64,000 nucleotides of DNA, from NCBI RefSeq assembly GCF_000428525.1, contig NZ_AUAC01000007.1:122902-186901 (forward strand), in the 5' to 3' direction. Below, piece after piece: positions 9,137-17,588 of the stretch. Positions within the stretch are counted from its first letter, which is position 1. The number at the start of each line of letters is the position of its first letter. Source of the DNA: Hellea balneolensis DSM 19091. GTDB taxonomy: Bacteria > Pseudomonadota > Alphaproteobacteria > Caulobacterales > Maricaulaceae. A model generated the notes under the pieces. It saw nothing but the letters and a program-made list of their open reading frames with translations, had not been told where the DNA came from and searched no databases. A program made the position numbers and the translations under genes.

Positions 9137-10078
9137 CTAAGCTGAACAGCTTGCGCCGCCGAGTACGCAGAATTTTGCACAATGCGGGTGGTTAAGCTTT
9201 ACGGGGCCGAGGCTTTCTTTCAGGGTTTTACCTGTTTCAAATTGAGGGTCATCCCATAAGAGAGTGCAGGCGAGTACACTAGCGCGGTCCTCGTCTTTGC
9301 GGCGCACCACCATGCGCGATGTGGCGCACATCATGCTGTCGGGATGAATGTCCAAGATTCCCCAACACGCAACAGTAATTTCAGGCACGTCCACATTTTC
9401 ATCCATTTCGGGAAAGAGGATTGTGACGGCAGGGTCTTGGGCGTCGATGTTCCAGCCTTGCACTTTGCAAAGATGTGCATAGCCTTGGCGAGCCGCAATT
9501 TCACTTTCAGAGAACATAGAGCGCCCGGCAATGTTCAAAGTGAAATTATGTTCCGTCAGCCATGCCATACCTTTAAGCGCGATATCAAAACTGCCTTCGC
9601 CGCGTTCTTGATCGTGTCCTTCTTGACTAAAATGATCCAGGCTGACCCGCAGCGTCATCTTACCGGGAAAACGCGCCTGCAAATCTAACAAGCCTTTTTG
9701 CACACGGGGCCGCATCATGGGCTTCATTGCATTGGTCAGGATAAGAAGTTCATGGCCACGCTCCAACGCCATTTCCGACAGGCGTATCATGTGCGGGTTG
9801 AGGTAAGGCTCGCCGCCTGTAAAAGCAATTTCGATCTTATGGGCATACATTTCGTCAATTTCGTCCAAATAAGGCGCCATATCTTCGGGCGTTAAATAGA
9901 TGAAGTGATCCGCTGTCGGGCTGCTTTGAATATAGCAATTAGCGCATTCAATATTGCAAAGAGAGCCCGAGTTAAACCAGAGCGTTTTCAGCTCTTTAAA
10001 AAAGACAGAAGCCCGTTTCTCGCCTTTGGCGGTGGTCACGGGGTTTTGAAATTTACGGGGATCTATAGGAGCATTCAT
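9137..10078 (-). CDS. Radical SAM protein
   Basis: A 313-residue radical SAM enzyme if started at the ATG at 10078; an in-frame start 14 codons upstream (10120) is less likely. The cluster motif CNIECANC (CxxxCxxC) binds the 4Fe-4S cluster that cleaves SAM. FTGGEPYLNP is the GGEP SAM-binding motif. A second cysteine cluster at the C-terminus (CAKFCVLGGASC) together with two cysteines at C about 250 and 264 suggests a SPASM/Twitch-like auxiliary cluster domain. The substrate is unknown and no precursor peptide or partner gene lies next to it. It is convergent with the S9 peptidase. Confidence 0.85.
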   Translation of the reverse strand: MNAPIDPRKFQNPVTTAKGEKRASVFFKELKTLWFNSGSLCNIECANCYIQSSPTADHFIYLTPEDMAPYLDEIDEMYAHKIEIAFTGGEPYLNPHMIRLSEMALERGHELLILTNAMKPMMRPRVQKGLLDLQARFPGKMTLRVSLDHFSQEGHDQERGEGSFDIALKGMAWLTEHNFTLNIAGRSMFSESEIAARQGYAHLCKVQGWNIDAQDPAVTILFPEMDENVDVPEITVACWGILDIHPDSMMCATSRMVVRRKDEDRASVLACTLLWDDPQFETGKTLKESLGPVKLNHPHCAKFCVLGGASCSA

Positions 10079-10329
10079 AAGGGTGCCTCTAATATGAATC
10101 CCGCTCCCTGTCATACACAATCGCGTGAGACCTGCAGAATTTAGCGGTGCTGAATTGGTCTTTTGCGTGGATTTGGCGGTGAAGCTTTGTGCGCGATTTA
10201 ATAATGAGCTGGGCGTTTAAAGAGTTCACTTCCTTATGCCGGACTTAATTCACATAATATTTTTATTAGTAACGCTCACATGGAGAGAGATAATGTTCAT
10301 TACTTATGTGCTTTTATCCGGCCTAATAT

Positions 10330-11406
10330 TTAACCGATAATACGGTTTACATGACCCATTTTGCGGCCCGGCTTTATGTCGCGTTTACCGTAGAGGTGCA
10401 GGAATGTTTTGGGCTCTTGTGCGAGACTTTCCCAATGGCTGATATCTTCGCCGATCAAGTTGGTCATTTCCATTTTGGATTTGGGTGATGTGTCGCCGAG
10501 TGGCCAGCCGCAAATTGCGCGAATATGAAGCTCGAATTGATCAATACAGCCGGCATCTTGTGTCCAATGACCTGAATTGTGAACGCGCGGCGCAATCTCG
10601 TTGACGAGCAATGTTCCGTCCTCAAGTTCGAAAAACTCAGTCGCCATGACGCCGACATAATCAAGCGCGCTCATGATTTGTACAGCGAGGCCTTGTGCCC
10701 GCCCGTCATCATTTTCAGCCGGGGCCAAACTTTTATGCAGAATGTGGTTCTGATGAACATTCTCAATTAAGGGATAAGCTGCTGTCTCGCCAGTAAAGCT
10801 ACGGGCAGCGATAACAGAGACTTCGCGCTTAAAAGGAATGAAGGCTTCTAGAATAGCCGGTGCCCCCTTCATCACGTCCCAAGCCACCGGAATATCATTT
10901 TCTGACTTTATGATAGATTGCCCTTTACCGTCATATCCAAATCGCCGCGTCTTCAGCACGGCTGGAAGACCAAGTTTCTTTGTCGCACGCTTTAGATCGT
11001 GGACGGAATTTACGGGTTCAAAGGCGGCTACAGGCACTTTGGCCTTGTCCCGAATAAATGTTTTTTCAGAAAAGCGGTCTTGCGCGATATTCAGTACATT
11101 CGCATTCGGATGAAGCGAGCGTGCATTCGCGGCAGTTTTGGCCGTTAGACTCGGAACATTCTCAAACTCATAAGTTACGACATCGCAGGCTTGTGCGAAG
11201 CTGAGTACAGCCTCGATATTCTCATATGACGTGTTGCTTTCAAATCTTGAGACCTTGGCTGCAGGTCCCGCCCATTCAGGGTCATAGATATGGCATTGAA
11301 ACCCCAAGCGCGACGCAGCTAAGCTGAGCATACGGCCTAATTGCCCACCTCCAAGAATGCCGATAGTACTTCCGGGTGGAAGGGGTTTTTGTATCGCACT
11401 GACCAT
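10330..11406 (-). CDS. purK: N5-carboxyaminoimidazole ribonucleotide synthase
   Basis: ATP-dependent carboxylation of AIR to N5-CAIR in purine biosynthesis. The N-terminal Rossmann-like motif GILGGGQLGRML and an ATP-grasp core (VLKTRRFGYDGKGQ, EAFIPFKREVSVIAARS, NEIAPRVHNSGHWT) are clear. The open frame reaches up to 11622 inside purE, but the family start corresponds to the ATG at 11406, giving 358 residues, the usual length. purE is directly upstream, so the two steps are made together. Confidence 0.96.
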   Translation of the reverse strand: MVSAIQKPLPPGSTIGILGGGQLGRMLSLAASRLGFQCHIYDPEWAGPAAKVSRFESNTSYENIEAVLSFAQACDVVTYEFENVPSLTAKTAANARSLHPNANVLNIAQDRFSEKTFIRDKAKVPVAAFEPVNSVHDLKRATKKLGLPAVLKTRRFGYDGKGQSIIKSENDIPVAWDVMKGAPAILEAFIPFKREVSVIAARSFTGETAAYPLIENVHQNHILHKSLAPAENDDGRAQGLAVQIMSALDYVGVMATEFFELEDGTLLVNEIAPRVHNSGHWTQDAGCIDQFELHIRAICGWPLGDTSPKSKMEMTNLIGEDISHWESLAQEPKTFLHLYGKRDIKPGRKMGHVNRIIG

Positions 11407-11443
11407 AAGTTTACTCTTGGTGAGGTGTTTTCGGCTTTTTGGA

Positions 11444-11926
11444 TTAGCTTCTTGGATCATGTGCGACGGCTGCCGTCTGGGCCTCGCGCCAAGCTTCAAG
11501 ATTCTCGCTGATACGCTCATCAGATAAGGCCAGAATTGCGGCGGCCAAAAGTCCGGCATTTTTAGCGCCGGCTTTTCCAATGGCGAGCGTGCCAACGGGA
11601 ATCCCGCCGGGCATTTGCGCAATTGATAAAAGACTATCCATTCCGGACAGAGCCTTGGACTCCACAGGCACGCCTAAGACGGGCAAGCAGGTCATGGAGG
11701 CCGCCATACCGGGAAGATGTGCGGCGCCACCCGCACCTGCGATTATCACTTGATACCCCTCATCAGAGGCTGATTTCGAAAACTCGACAAGCCTGTCAGG
11801 TGTGCGGTGAGCAGAGATAACTTTTGCGTCGTACTTTATACTCAAAGCATCCAAGATTAGGGCAGCATGTTCCATGGTCGGCCAGTCGGATGTAGACCCC
11901 ATAATAATTGCAATAGGCGCTGTCAT
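11444..11926 (-). CDS. purE: 5-(carboxyamino)imidazole ribonucleotide mutase
   Basis: Converts N5-CAIR to CAIR, the step after PurK. 160 residues, usual for class I PurE. The signature loops are SDWPTMEHA near 12-20, SAHRTPDRL near 40-48, and [10 protein letters not shown] near 70-79. It is the first gene of the purEK pair, with 37 bases between its stop and the purK start. Confidence 0.97.
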   Translation of the reverse strand: MTAPIAIIMGSTSDWPTMEHAALILDALSIKYDAKVISAHRTPDRLVEFSKSASDEGYQVIIAGAGGAAHLPGMAASMTCLPVLGVPVESKALSGMDSLLSIAQMPGGIPVGTLAIGKAGAKNAGLLAAAILALSDERISENLEAWREAQTAAVAHDPRS

Positions 11927-12150
11927 GATAGCTTTCTCAAAATGTGTCCTTAGAAAGCGCTAAACAATAACCGATGCTATGTCCTGGTCAAATAGAAAAA
12001 TAGATAAACGGTCCTACTGTAAATTCAGTATCAGCCGCGCATTGGCGCTCTAATTTCGTAATATATTAACTGTCCTGATTTGAGCTTTCTTAACGCCATT
12101 CTGCCTATAGTGAAACGGTAAGAAATTTAATGGGGGCATTGAGGATAATT

Positions 12151-12774
12151 ATGACCGCTTCACGCGTCACGACTATATTACAAACCGGCGCGCTTAGAGT
12201 TTTAGAGCGCGGCAATGCCGTGGAGTCTGAATTGGTTTCTGAAAATCAATCCTTGTTATCCGAAGTCGCGCGCTTGCGGTTAAGAGTCCTTGAATTAGAA
12301 CGCGCCGCGGATACGGACCCGCTTGTACCGGTTTACAATCGCCGGGCTTTCATGCGCGAGGTTTCGCGGGCGCAGACAGTTATGGTCAGATATGATTTAC
12401 TGTCATCCATTATATTTTTTGATCTGAATGGCTTTAAATCTATAAATGATCGTTTCGGCCATGGGATCGGTGATGAGCTTTTGAAGAAAACAGGAAAAGT
12501 GCTACTAAGCGGCGTTCGGGATTGTGATATGGTTGCGCGGCTCGGCGGTGATGAATTTGGCATTTTGCTATTTAAAACGGATCCGCATTTGGCCAAAGCC
12601 AAAGCTTCCACACTTGCGTGCCGCATTGCTGAACAGCATGTAGAGCTTCCCACTGGCAATGTAGGTGTAACAGCGGCATGGGGGGCAGCGCCTTGTGAGC
12701 CCCGTGATACACCAGAACAAATCCTGGCCCGTGCAGACCGTGCGATGTATATGGCCAAGAGGGCGGCCGGCTAA
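12151..12774 (+). CDS. GGDEF-domain diguanylate cyclase
   Basis: Makes cyclic di-GMP from two GTP. The chosen ATG has GAGG eight bases upstream; an ATG at 12130 has no such site. A short coiled-coil segment (about 20-50, ENQSLLSEVARLRLRVLEL) precedes the catalytic domain (about 55-205). The active site is an intact GGDEF in ARLGGDEFGIL, and an RDCD inhibitory I-site lies five residues before it, so product feedback is expected. There is no sensor domain or membrane segment, so partner or coiled-coil dimerisation may control it. Confidence 0.92.
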   Translation: MTASRVTTILQTGALRVLERGNAVESELVSENQSLLSEVARLRLRVLELERAADTDPLVPVYNRRAFMREVSRAQTVMVRYDLLSSIIFFDLNGFKSINDRFGHGIGDELLKKTGKVLLSGVRDCDMVARLGGDEFGILLFKTDPHLAKAKASTLACRIAEQHVELPTGNVGVTAAWGAAPCEPRDTPEQILARADRAMYMAKRAAG

Positions 12775-12793
12775 ATCGCCATTAAGAACAAGA

Positions 12794-13033
12794 CTAAGCA
12801 ATAATGTCGGGCGTGATTTGATTTTCTAAAAATGTAATCTGATCTTTAATCGACAATTTTATTTTTTTCATGCGGCTAATCTTTAGCATGTCTGTAACGC
12901 CGATTTCTTGAAGCGCTTTGATCTCTGTATCGATGCGGCGATGTTCTAGCTTAAGATTGCTCAGAATCTCCTCTAACTCCTCCTCAGAGGGGGCGTCTGT
13001 CTTAGCAGTTTCAGAGTCTAAGTCACCGTTCAT
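12794..13033 (-). CDS. DUF465 (YdcH-like) small coiled-coil protein
   Basis: A 79-residue, highly charged helical protein. The C-terminal 50 residues carry the DUF465 pattern LEHRRIDTEIKAL...LKISRMKKIKLSIKDQI. The function of the family is unknown; members are common as neighbours in alphaproteobacteria. Another DUF465 gene is divergently encoded about 100 bases away. The N-terminal acidic extension of about 25 residues is unlike the short paralogue. Confidence 0.8.
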   Translation of the reverse strand: MNGDLDSETAKTDAPSEEELEEILSNLKLEHRRIDTEIKALQEIGVTDMLKISRMKKIKLSIKDQITFLENQITPDIIA

Positions 13034-13134
13034 AATATGGCTATTACGTTACCTTTAACCAAGCCGCAAGTTAGGGACATGACTCTTCGTAATTTTTGTG
13101 TTATTAGAGTACCATCACAAATATGGAGGTGTGA

Positions 13135-13299
13135 ATGGCAGTATCAGCCCGTTTAGAACAACTCTCGAACAAGCACTCAACGCTTGATATGCAAATCCGA
13201 CAGGAAATGCGAAGTCCTATCCCTGATACTTTGCGAATAGCACAGCTTAAAAAGCAAAAACTCCAAATTAAAGATACTCTAGAAAACGCCAAAGACTAG
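13135..13299 (+). CDS. DUF465 (YdcH-like) protein, 54 residues
   Basis: A small gene with the start ATG at 13135 preceded by GGAGGTG (about 13125-13131) at good spacing. The 54-residue product is helical and charged, with LSNKHSTLDMQIRQEM and LRIAQLKKQKLQIKDTL matching the DUF465 pattern. It is divergent from the longer DUF465 gene. No function is established for the family. Confidence 0.8.
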   Translation: MAVSARLEQLSNKHSTLDMQIRQEMRSPIPDTLRIAQLKKQKLQIKDTLENAKD

Positions 13300-13372
13300 A
13301 CTCTACGGGTTTTAACAACTTGACCTTCTCCGTTTAACGACGTTTATTCCGTCCTTAACCAGAGGGATTGCC

Positions 13373-14185
13373 ATGTCTGAACGCGTGTTTATTGTTACAG
13401 GTGCTGCAAAAGGTATAGGCTATGCCTGTGCTCGGCGGCTTATAGCCGATGGCTATAAAGTGGCTTTGGCAGACATAGATCAGGCGGACGGTAAGAAAGC
13501 TCTGGATCAGCTGAATGCTGGCAAAGATAAAGCCATCTTCATCGAATGCGATGTGTCCGAAAAACTTGAGGTGCATAATCTGGTTGCAGAGACGCTCTCT
13601 GCATTTGGACGTATTGACGGCCTGATTAATAATGCCGGTATAGCGCTGAAAGGCGGCGCCTTGGATTTAGAAGAAAGCGACTTTGACCGAGTTTTAGCGG
13701 TCAATTTGCGCGGCGCATTTCTGGTATCCAAAGCGGTTGCTAAATATATGGTCGAAGAGATTGAGGGACGCGAAGATCGTTCGCGCCTGACAGAGCGCCC
13801 CTATTCGATTATAAATATGTCTTCGATAAATGATACGGTCGCTTTGCCTGATTATTTGGCTTACACCGTCTCCAAAGGTGGTTTGTTGCAAATGACGCGG
13901 TCTATGGCGCTTGAGTTAGCGCCCTTTGGCATTCGCGTTAATGCGATTGGGCCGGGATCGGTAAAGACAGATATGTTATCAGGCGTTGCTGGCGATGCGC
14001 TGGAAAAGATACATTCGCGCACGCCATTGGGGCGGGTAGCTCTGCCGGACGAGATCGCGGGCGTGGCCTCGTTCCTCGCAGGAGAAGACAGTAGCTATAT
14101 TACGGGGCAATGTATCTATGTCGATGGTGGGCGACTCGCTTTGAATTATACGATGTCGCCGCGCACAGTTATAGAAGATATATAA
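13373..14185 (+). CDS. SDR family NAD(P)-dependent oxidoreductase
   Basis: A 270-residue classical short-chain dehydrogenase. The cofactor motif TGAAKGIG is near residue 9, NNAG near 86, the catalytic serine in NMSSIN and the YxxxK pair in YTVSK near 163-167. The C-terminal ITGQCIYVDGGR is typical of the ketoacyl-ACP reductase-like group. An acidic residue at the end of the second strand (ALADIDQ) favours NAD. Substrate unknown. It is convergent with the DUF1013 gene. Confidence 0.9.
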   Translation: MSERVFIVTGAAKGIGYACARRLIADGYKVALADIDQADGKKALDQLNAGKDKAIFIECDVSEKLEVHNLVAETLSAFGRIDGLINNAGIALKGGALDLEESDFDRVLAVNLRGAFLVSKAVAKYMVEEIEGREDRSRLTERPYSIINMSSINDTVALPDYLAYTVSKGGLLQMTRSMALELAPFGIRVNAIGPGSVKTDMLSGVAGDALEKIHSRTPLGRVALPDEIAGVASFLAGEDSSYITGQCIYVDGGRLALNYTMSPRTVIEDI

Positions 14186-14196
14186 GCGGGAAGGGC

Positions 14197-14865
14197 CTAA
14201 CCTTCAGATGGCTTAAAGAGGCTTTCAAGCGTGTGCTCGACTTTCGGGGCCTCTGGTGCGGGGGCAGGCGCCGTCTCTTCGACGGCTTTTAAGCTTTCGC
14301 CTTCTTCCTTGGCAAGCTTGGCATCCTCTTTGGCTTTCTTGTCGGCCGCTTTTTTCACAAGGGCATCGAGATCAATCTGACTGCAAAGCCCCAAAGACAC
14401 AGGGTCGGTCGGATTGATTGTATTAATTTTCCAATGTGTGCGCTCGCGAATAGCATTGATTGTGGGTTTCGTGGTGCCGATTAATTTTGAAATCTGCGCG
14501 TCAGTGACTTCAGGATGGTTACGTACAATCCAGGCAATAGCATCGGGGCGATCTTGGCGGCGTGATAAAGGTGTATAGCGAGGACCTTTCTTCTTGCCTT
14601 TTTTAGGTTGCAATGTGTCGCTGTCAAACGTGTTGGGCTTCATCGCGTAATTAGAGTCTTTTTCAGCCTTTTCAATTTCTTCGCGGCTGACTTGACCATT
14701 AGCAATCGGATCCGCCCCGCGAATACCTGCGGCGACATCGCCGTCTGCAATACCTTCAACTTCGAGGATATGAAGGGCGCAAAATTCGCTGATCTGCTGA
14801 AATGTCATACCCGTGTTATCAATGAGCCAAACAGCTGTCGCTTTGGGCATTAAAATCTGTGTCAT
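14197..14865 (-). CDS. trcR: DUF1013 transcriptional cell-cycle regulator TrcR-like
   Basis: A 222-residue DUF1013 protein. In Caulobacter the DUF1013 protein TrcR associates with RNA polymerase and supports expression of cell-cycle genes. The N-terminal domain (PKATAVWLIDNTGMTFQQIS) and a second helix-turn-helix-like segment (VTDAQISKLIGTTKPTINAI, about 125-145) are clear. A variable charged and proline-rich tail follows after 180. The frame can be read from a TTG at 14877, but that TTG sits inside the GGAGG ribosome-binding site of the ATG at 14865. A terminator-like hairpin lies just upstream in its leader. Confidence 0.85.
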   Translation of the reverse strand: MTQILMPKATAVWLIDNTGMTFQQISEFCALHILEVEGIADGDVAAGIRGADPIANGQVSREEIEKAEKDSNYAMKPNTFDSDTLQPKKGKKKGPRYTPLSRRQDRPDAIAWIVRNHPEVTDAQISKLIGTTKPTINAIRERTHWKINTINPTDPVSLGLCSQIDLDALVKKAADKKAKEDAKLAKEEGESLKAVEETAPAPAPEAPKVEHTLESLFKPSEG

Positions 14866-14888
14866 ATCGGCCTCCAAGATTAGCCATT

Positions 14889-14910
14889 AAAAAAACCCCG
14901 CTCGGCGGGG
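14889..14910 (-). terminator. Terminator-like hairpin in the leader of trcR
   Basis: Read on the minus strand: a GC-only 6-bp stem (CCCCGC / GCGGGG, loop of three) followed by seven T at 14895-14889. It lies only about 24 bases upstream of the trcR start. No minus-strand gene precedes it, so it is either an attenuator of trcR or the end of a short upstream transcript. Confidence 0.75.
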
Positions 14911-14993
14911 TCATTTTCGTTTGAAAACCCTCGTTCTCAACGCGATATGCGTGATATAAGAGAATTATAGAGCTTTAGCAAGAGGAGTCTGAG

Positions 14994-15182
14994 GTGGAAG
15001 AAAATACGCGTCAAAGCGAAACACTGTTTCAAATAGGGGACGATCTGTACGGTATCTCTGTGGACGAGCTTAAGAGCCGGATTGAAACCCTCAAAGCGGA
15101 AATAAGCCGCATAGAGGTTGAATTGACCAAAAAATCCAAGGAATTATCGGCTGCCGACCTGCTTTTTAAGCCAAAGAGCTGA
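14994..15182 (+). CDS. DUF1192 domain protein
   Basis: A 62-residue protein started by GTG at 14994 with AGAGGAG eight bases before it. It shows the DUF1192 pattern: LYGISVDELKSRIETLKAEI followed by a coiled coil with a lysine-rich end and the motif AADLLFK. The function is unknown. In alphaproteobacteria the family is frequently encoded close to rcdA, which is the next gene here (101 bases downstream). Confidence 0.8.
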   Translation: MEENTRQSETLFQIGDDLYGISVDELKSRIETLKAEISRIEVELTKKSKELSAADLLFKPKS

Positions 15183-15224
15183 GTTGTTTCGCGACGCCTC
15201 TCTTTGGCGCGGCTCTTGCAAACC

Positions 15225-15240
15225 TTAACATCAATGTTAA
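15225..15240. promoter_or_regulatory. Palindromic TTAACAT-CA-ATGTTAA site upstream of rcdA
   Basis: A perfect 7-bp inverted repeat with a 2-base centre, 44 bases before the rcdA start. Its TTAA ends recall CtrA boxes, but the spacing between the TTAA parts is eight bases, not seven. It may be an operator of another factor or a variant CtrA site. Confidence 0.4.
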
Positions 15241-15283
15241 ACAGGATGGTTATTGGGGACTGTCCAAACCGGAAAAATATTAA

Positions 15284-15853
15284 ATGAGCGCTACACATAA
15301 TACAGACGCCGCAACGGTTGCGATTCTTGATACTCTCACACCACAAGCCGAAGCCCGATTGCTGGAATTTACAAAATCTGAGCTTTTTTCGAAAACCTTT
15401 CGTGAAGGCATGGATATGGTCGAAGAAACGGCCGCTTATTTAGACGGCCCTGGTCGCCAAGACAGTAAAAAATTAGGACGTAATGATGCTCTAACTTATG
15501 CCAGTCAATCCATGCGCTTGACGACCCGCCTGATGCAGGTGGCCAGTTGGCTGCTCGTACAGCGTGCCCTGAAAGAAGGCGAAATGAAATCCTCCGAGGC
15601 CCGCCAAGATAAGTACCGCCTTGTGCCTGAAACGAAATCAGAGGACGGCCTCAGCTTTTCAGATATTGCCAAGGATGCCTATGCTTTACCTGCAAGATTA
15701 CTTGATTTACTCGCGCGATCTGAGTCTCTTTATGAGCGTATAATGCGCCTTGATCGTTCGCTTTACGGCTCTATTGCCGCGCAAAGAGGAAACACAGTGG
15801 CCGATCAAATCAGCCGTTTAGAGGCGGCTTTTGGTCGTGTTGCCAACGGATAA
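15284..15853 (+). CDS. rcdA: Regulator of CtrA degradation RcdA (DUF1465)
   Basis: A 189-residue DUF1465 protein. In Caulobacter RcdA is an adaptor that, with CpdR and PopA, delivers CtrA and other substrates to the ClpXP protease. The three-helix bundle signatures FTKSELFSKTFREGMDMVEE (about 30-48) and SQSMRLTTRLMQVASWLLVQ (about 75-95) are present, and the second conserved half LPARLLDLLARSESLYERI follows. A bidirectional terminator separates it from the convergent rpmE. Confidence 0.88.
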   Translation: MSATHNTDAATVAILDTLTPQAEARLLEFTKSELFSKTFREGMDMVEETAAYLDGPGRQDSKKLGRNDALTYASQSMRLTTRLMQVASWLLVQRALKEGEMKSSEARQDKYRLVPETKSEDGLSFSDIAKDAYALPARLLDLLARSESLYERIMRLDRSLYGSIAAQRGNTVADQISRLEAAFGRVANG

Positions 15854-15874
15854 GTCATTTCCAATACAATGATA

Positions 15875-15908
15875 ATAAAAAAGGCGGCTCAAAGGGCCGC
15901 CTTTTTTG
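15875..15908. terminator. Bidirectional terminator between rcdA and rpmE
   Basis: Stem AAGGCGGC (15881-15888) with GCCGCCTT (15896-15903), A-run before and T-run after (15902-15907), so it can stop both convergent genes. Confidence 0.9.
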
Positions 15909-15926
15909 TAAAATCTGTTGAAAGAC

Positions 15927-16148
15927 CTAAACGCCGAAACCAGCAAATTTGTCTTTGAAACGAGAGACGCGTCCGCCGCGATCCATCATTTTGCCTTCGC
16001 CGCCTGTCCAGGCCGGGTGGGTCTTTGAGTCAATATCGAGGACGAGTGTATCGCCTTCTTTGCCATATGTTGAACGTGTCTGATATGTTGACCCGTCCAC
16101 CATTTGCACGGTGATCATGTGATAATCTGGATGTATATCTTTTTTCAT
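15927..16148 (-). CDS. rpmE: 50S ribosomal protein L31
   Basis: A 73-residue L31. The start [10 protein letters not shown] and the central [25 protein letters not shown] segments are typical. The four zinc-binding cysteines of the C+ form are absent, so this is the zinc-free (C-) type found in alphaproteobacteria. Confidence 0.95.
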   Translation of the reverse strand: MKKDIHPDYHMITVQMVDGSTYQTRSTYGKEGDTLVLDIDSKTHPAWTGGEGKMMDRGGRVSRFKDKFAGFGV

Positions 16149-16328
16149 TTTATGGCTCCTCAGCCTCTAGTCACGGGTTTACTTTAAACGGTCCCCCGCT
16201 CGGATGGCGCGATATAGGACAGGGCCGCGAAGGGGTCAAGTGGGCTTTGTATCTGCGATGTTTTGATTAACCAAGATTTCACCATAGGCTTTAAACGCGT
16301 AAAGAGAATTCTTACATATAACAAGTGG

Positions 16329-17588
16329 ATGGCAACGCTTGCACATAGTGATGAACATGGCCTCTGGATGCATTTCGCACGCTTTGAAGGCCCTAAGGTG
16401 GGTTCGCCTGATGTAATCCTCATCCCGATGATTCATGTTGCGAATAGAGATTTTCTTCAAGAGGCATATGAAGAAACATGGCGCTATGATTTCGCGCTAT
16501 ATGAGGGCGCATATGTCCCGATGACCTCTGTATTTCGGCATATCTACCCAGTTCTCGCAAAGGTATTAGGGCTAACGCCACAGGGTTCAGGAAAAATTAG
16601 TCTCGAGCGTCAGGGGTGGAAGCGCCAGAGTGATGAGGCCGCGCGTGAGCGTATTATGGTCAAAACTTTCAACAGGTCAGACCTGCAATTGTCTCGTCGC
16701 CAAAAACAAATCATTGCCGATATGGATAAAAAGGGGTTTTCGGAGTCCGTAAAGGATATGCCGTTAAGTGCTAAGCTGGCTTTCCCTTTTTTGTTGGTAG
16801 GGTTTCTTTTTGCGGCGCCCTTTACTTTTAAACGCGAAGACTTTTTCACATTATCTGAAGACACTCCAGATGTCGAAAGCTCCAACTTTTTTGAACGGTG
16901 TTTCGGACATTATTTCAAATACATCTTGGAAGACAGAGATGAGTTTTTAAAACTAACGTTTAGGAACCAATTTGAAATATGCCACGGGCATGATCTGTCG
17001 ATATGTGTTCAATACGGACAGCGCCATATGAAAGCTTTGGTAGATTTTCTGCAAGACGAGATGGGCTATAGACTTGCGGAAAAGCGCGAGGTCTTAGCCG
17101 TTTCGAAAACAAAGAAAATGTCTTTGAAAGGTCTTCAAACGGGTTATGGGCAAGCCTTTGCGGCTTACAAGTTTCTGCCTTCTAATATGTCTGAGGAGCA
17201 TCAGAAATATGACCGCAAGATGACATCTGTGGAAAGCAGAAAGGCCGCTTTAGATAAGATGTCCGCTAGGCGGGTGGCTAGGGAAAGTGTGCGTTTGGCA
17301 CAGTCTTCCTATGCGTTTTCTAAAGATGATATCATGAATGCGTGGACCGCGTGCGCCAGTGGTGGTGCAATGGGGTATAATTTGCTTGTGGGAAGAAAAA
17401 AGTTAGTGAGCGATGAAGACTTACAACTGGATAACCTTAATGATGTAGAAGGCTATTCCCTAGATGTGAAATATTCTAAGCCTAGCTATTCTATAAGAAA
17501 TTCTAAGCCAGGCTCTTCGCCTGAATATCTTATAAAAATTGATGATAGTTTGGTCTTTGTCGTTAAGCCTAATAAGGATGCCGCCTAA
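16329..17588 (+). CDS. TraB/Tiki-like (ChaN/EreA superfamily) protein with unknown C-terminus
   Basis: About 419 residues from the ATG at 16329; a TTG at 16263 is in frame but weaker. I see the two histidine motifs of the TraB/PrgY/Tiki fold: VILIPMIHVANRDF early (strand then H) followed by ALYEG, and CVQYGQRHMKALVDFL near residue 235-250, which fits the second GxxH motif. A hydrophobic stretch (LAFPFLLVGFLFAAPFTF) lies between them and may be a membrane-dipping helix. The last 140 residues are basic and match nothing I know. Members of this superfamily include putative metalloproteases and erythromycin esterase. The stop overlaps the convergent suhB stop by four bases. Confidence 0.55.
   Translation: MATLAHSDEHGLWMHFARFEGPKVGSPDVILIPMIHVANRDFLQEAYEETWRYDFALYEGAYVPMTSVFRHIYPVLAKVLGLTPQGSGKISLERQGWKRQSDEAARERIMVKTFNRSDLQLSRRQKQIIADMDKKGFSESVKDMPLSAKLAFPFLLVGFLFAAPFTFKREDFFTLSEDTPDVESSNFFERCFGHYFKYILEDRDEFLKLTFRNQFEICHGHDLSICVQYGQRHMKALVDFLQDEMGYRLAEKREVLAVSKTKKMSLKGLQTGYGQAFAAYKFLPSNMSEEHQKYDRKMTSVESRKAALDKMSARRVARESVRLAQSSYAFSKDDIMNAWTACASGGAMGYNLLVGRKKLVSDEDLQLDNLNDVEGYSLDVKYSKPSYSIRNSKPGSSPEYLIKIDDSLVFVVKPNKDAA

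Noticed and set aside
11407..11622. Longer start for PurK at 11622
   Set aside because: The extension overlaps purE by about 180 bases in another frame; PurK proteins begin just before the GILGGGQLG motif.
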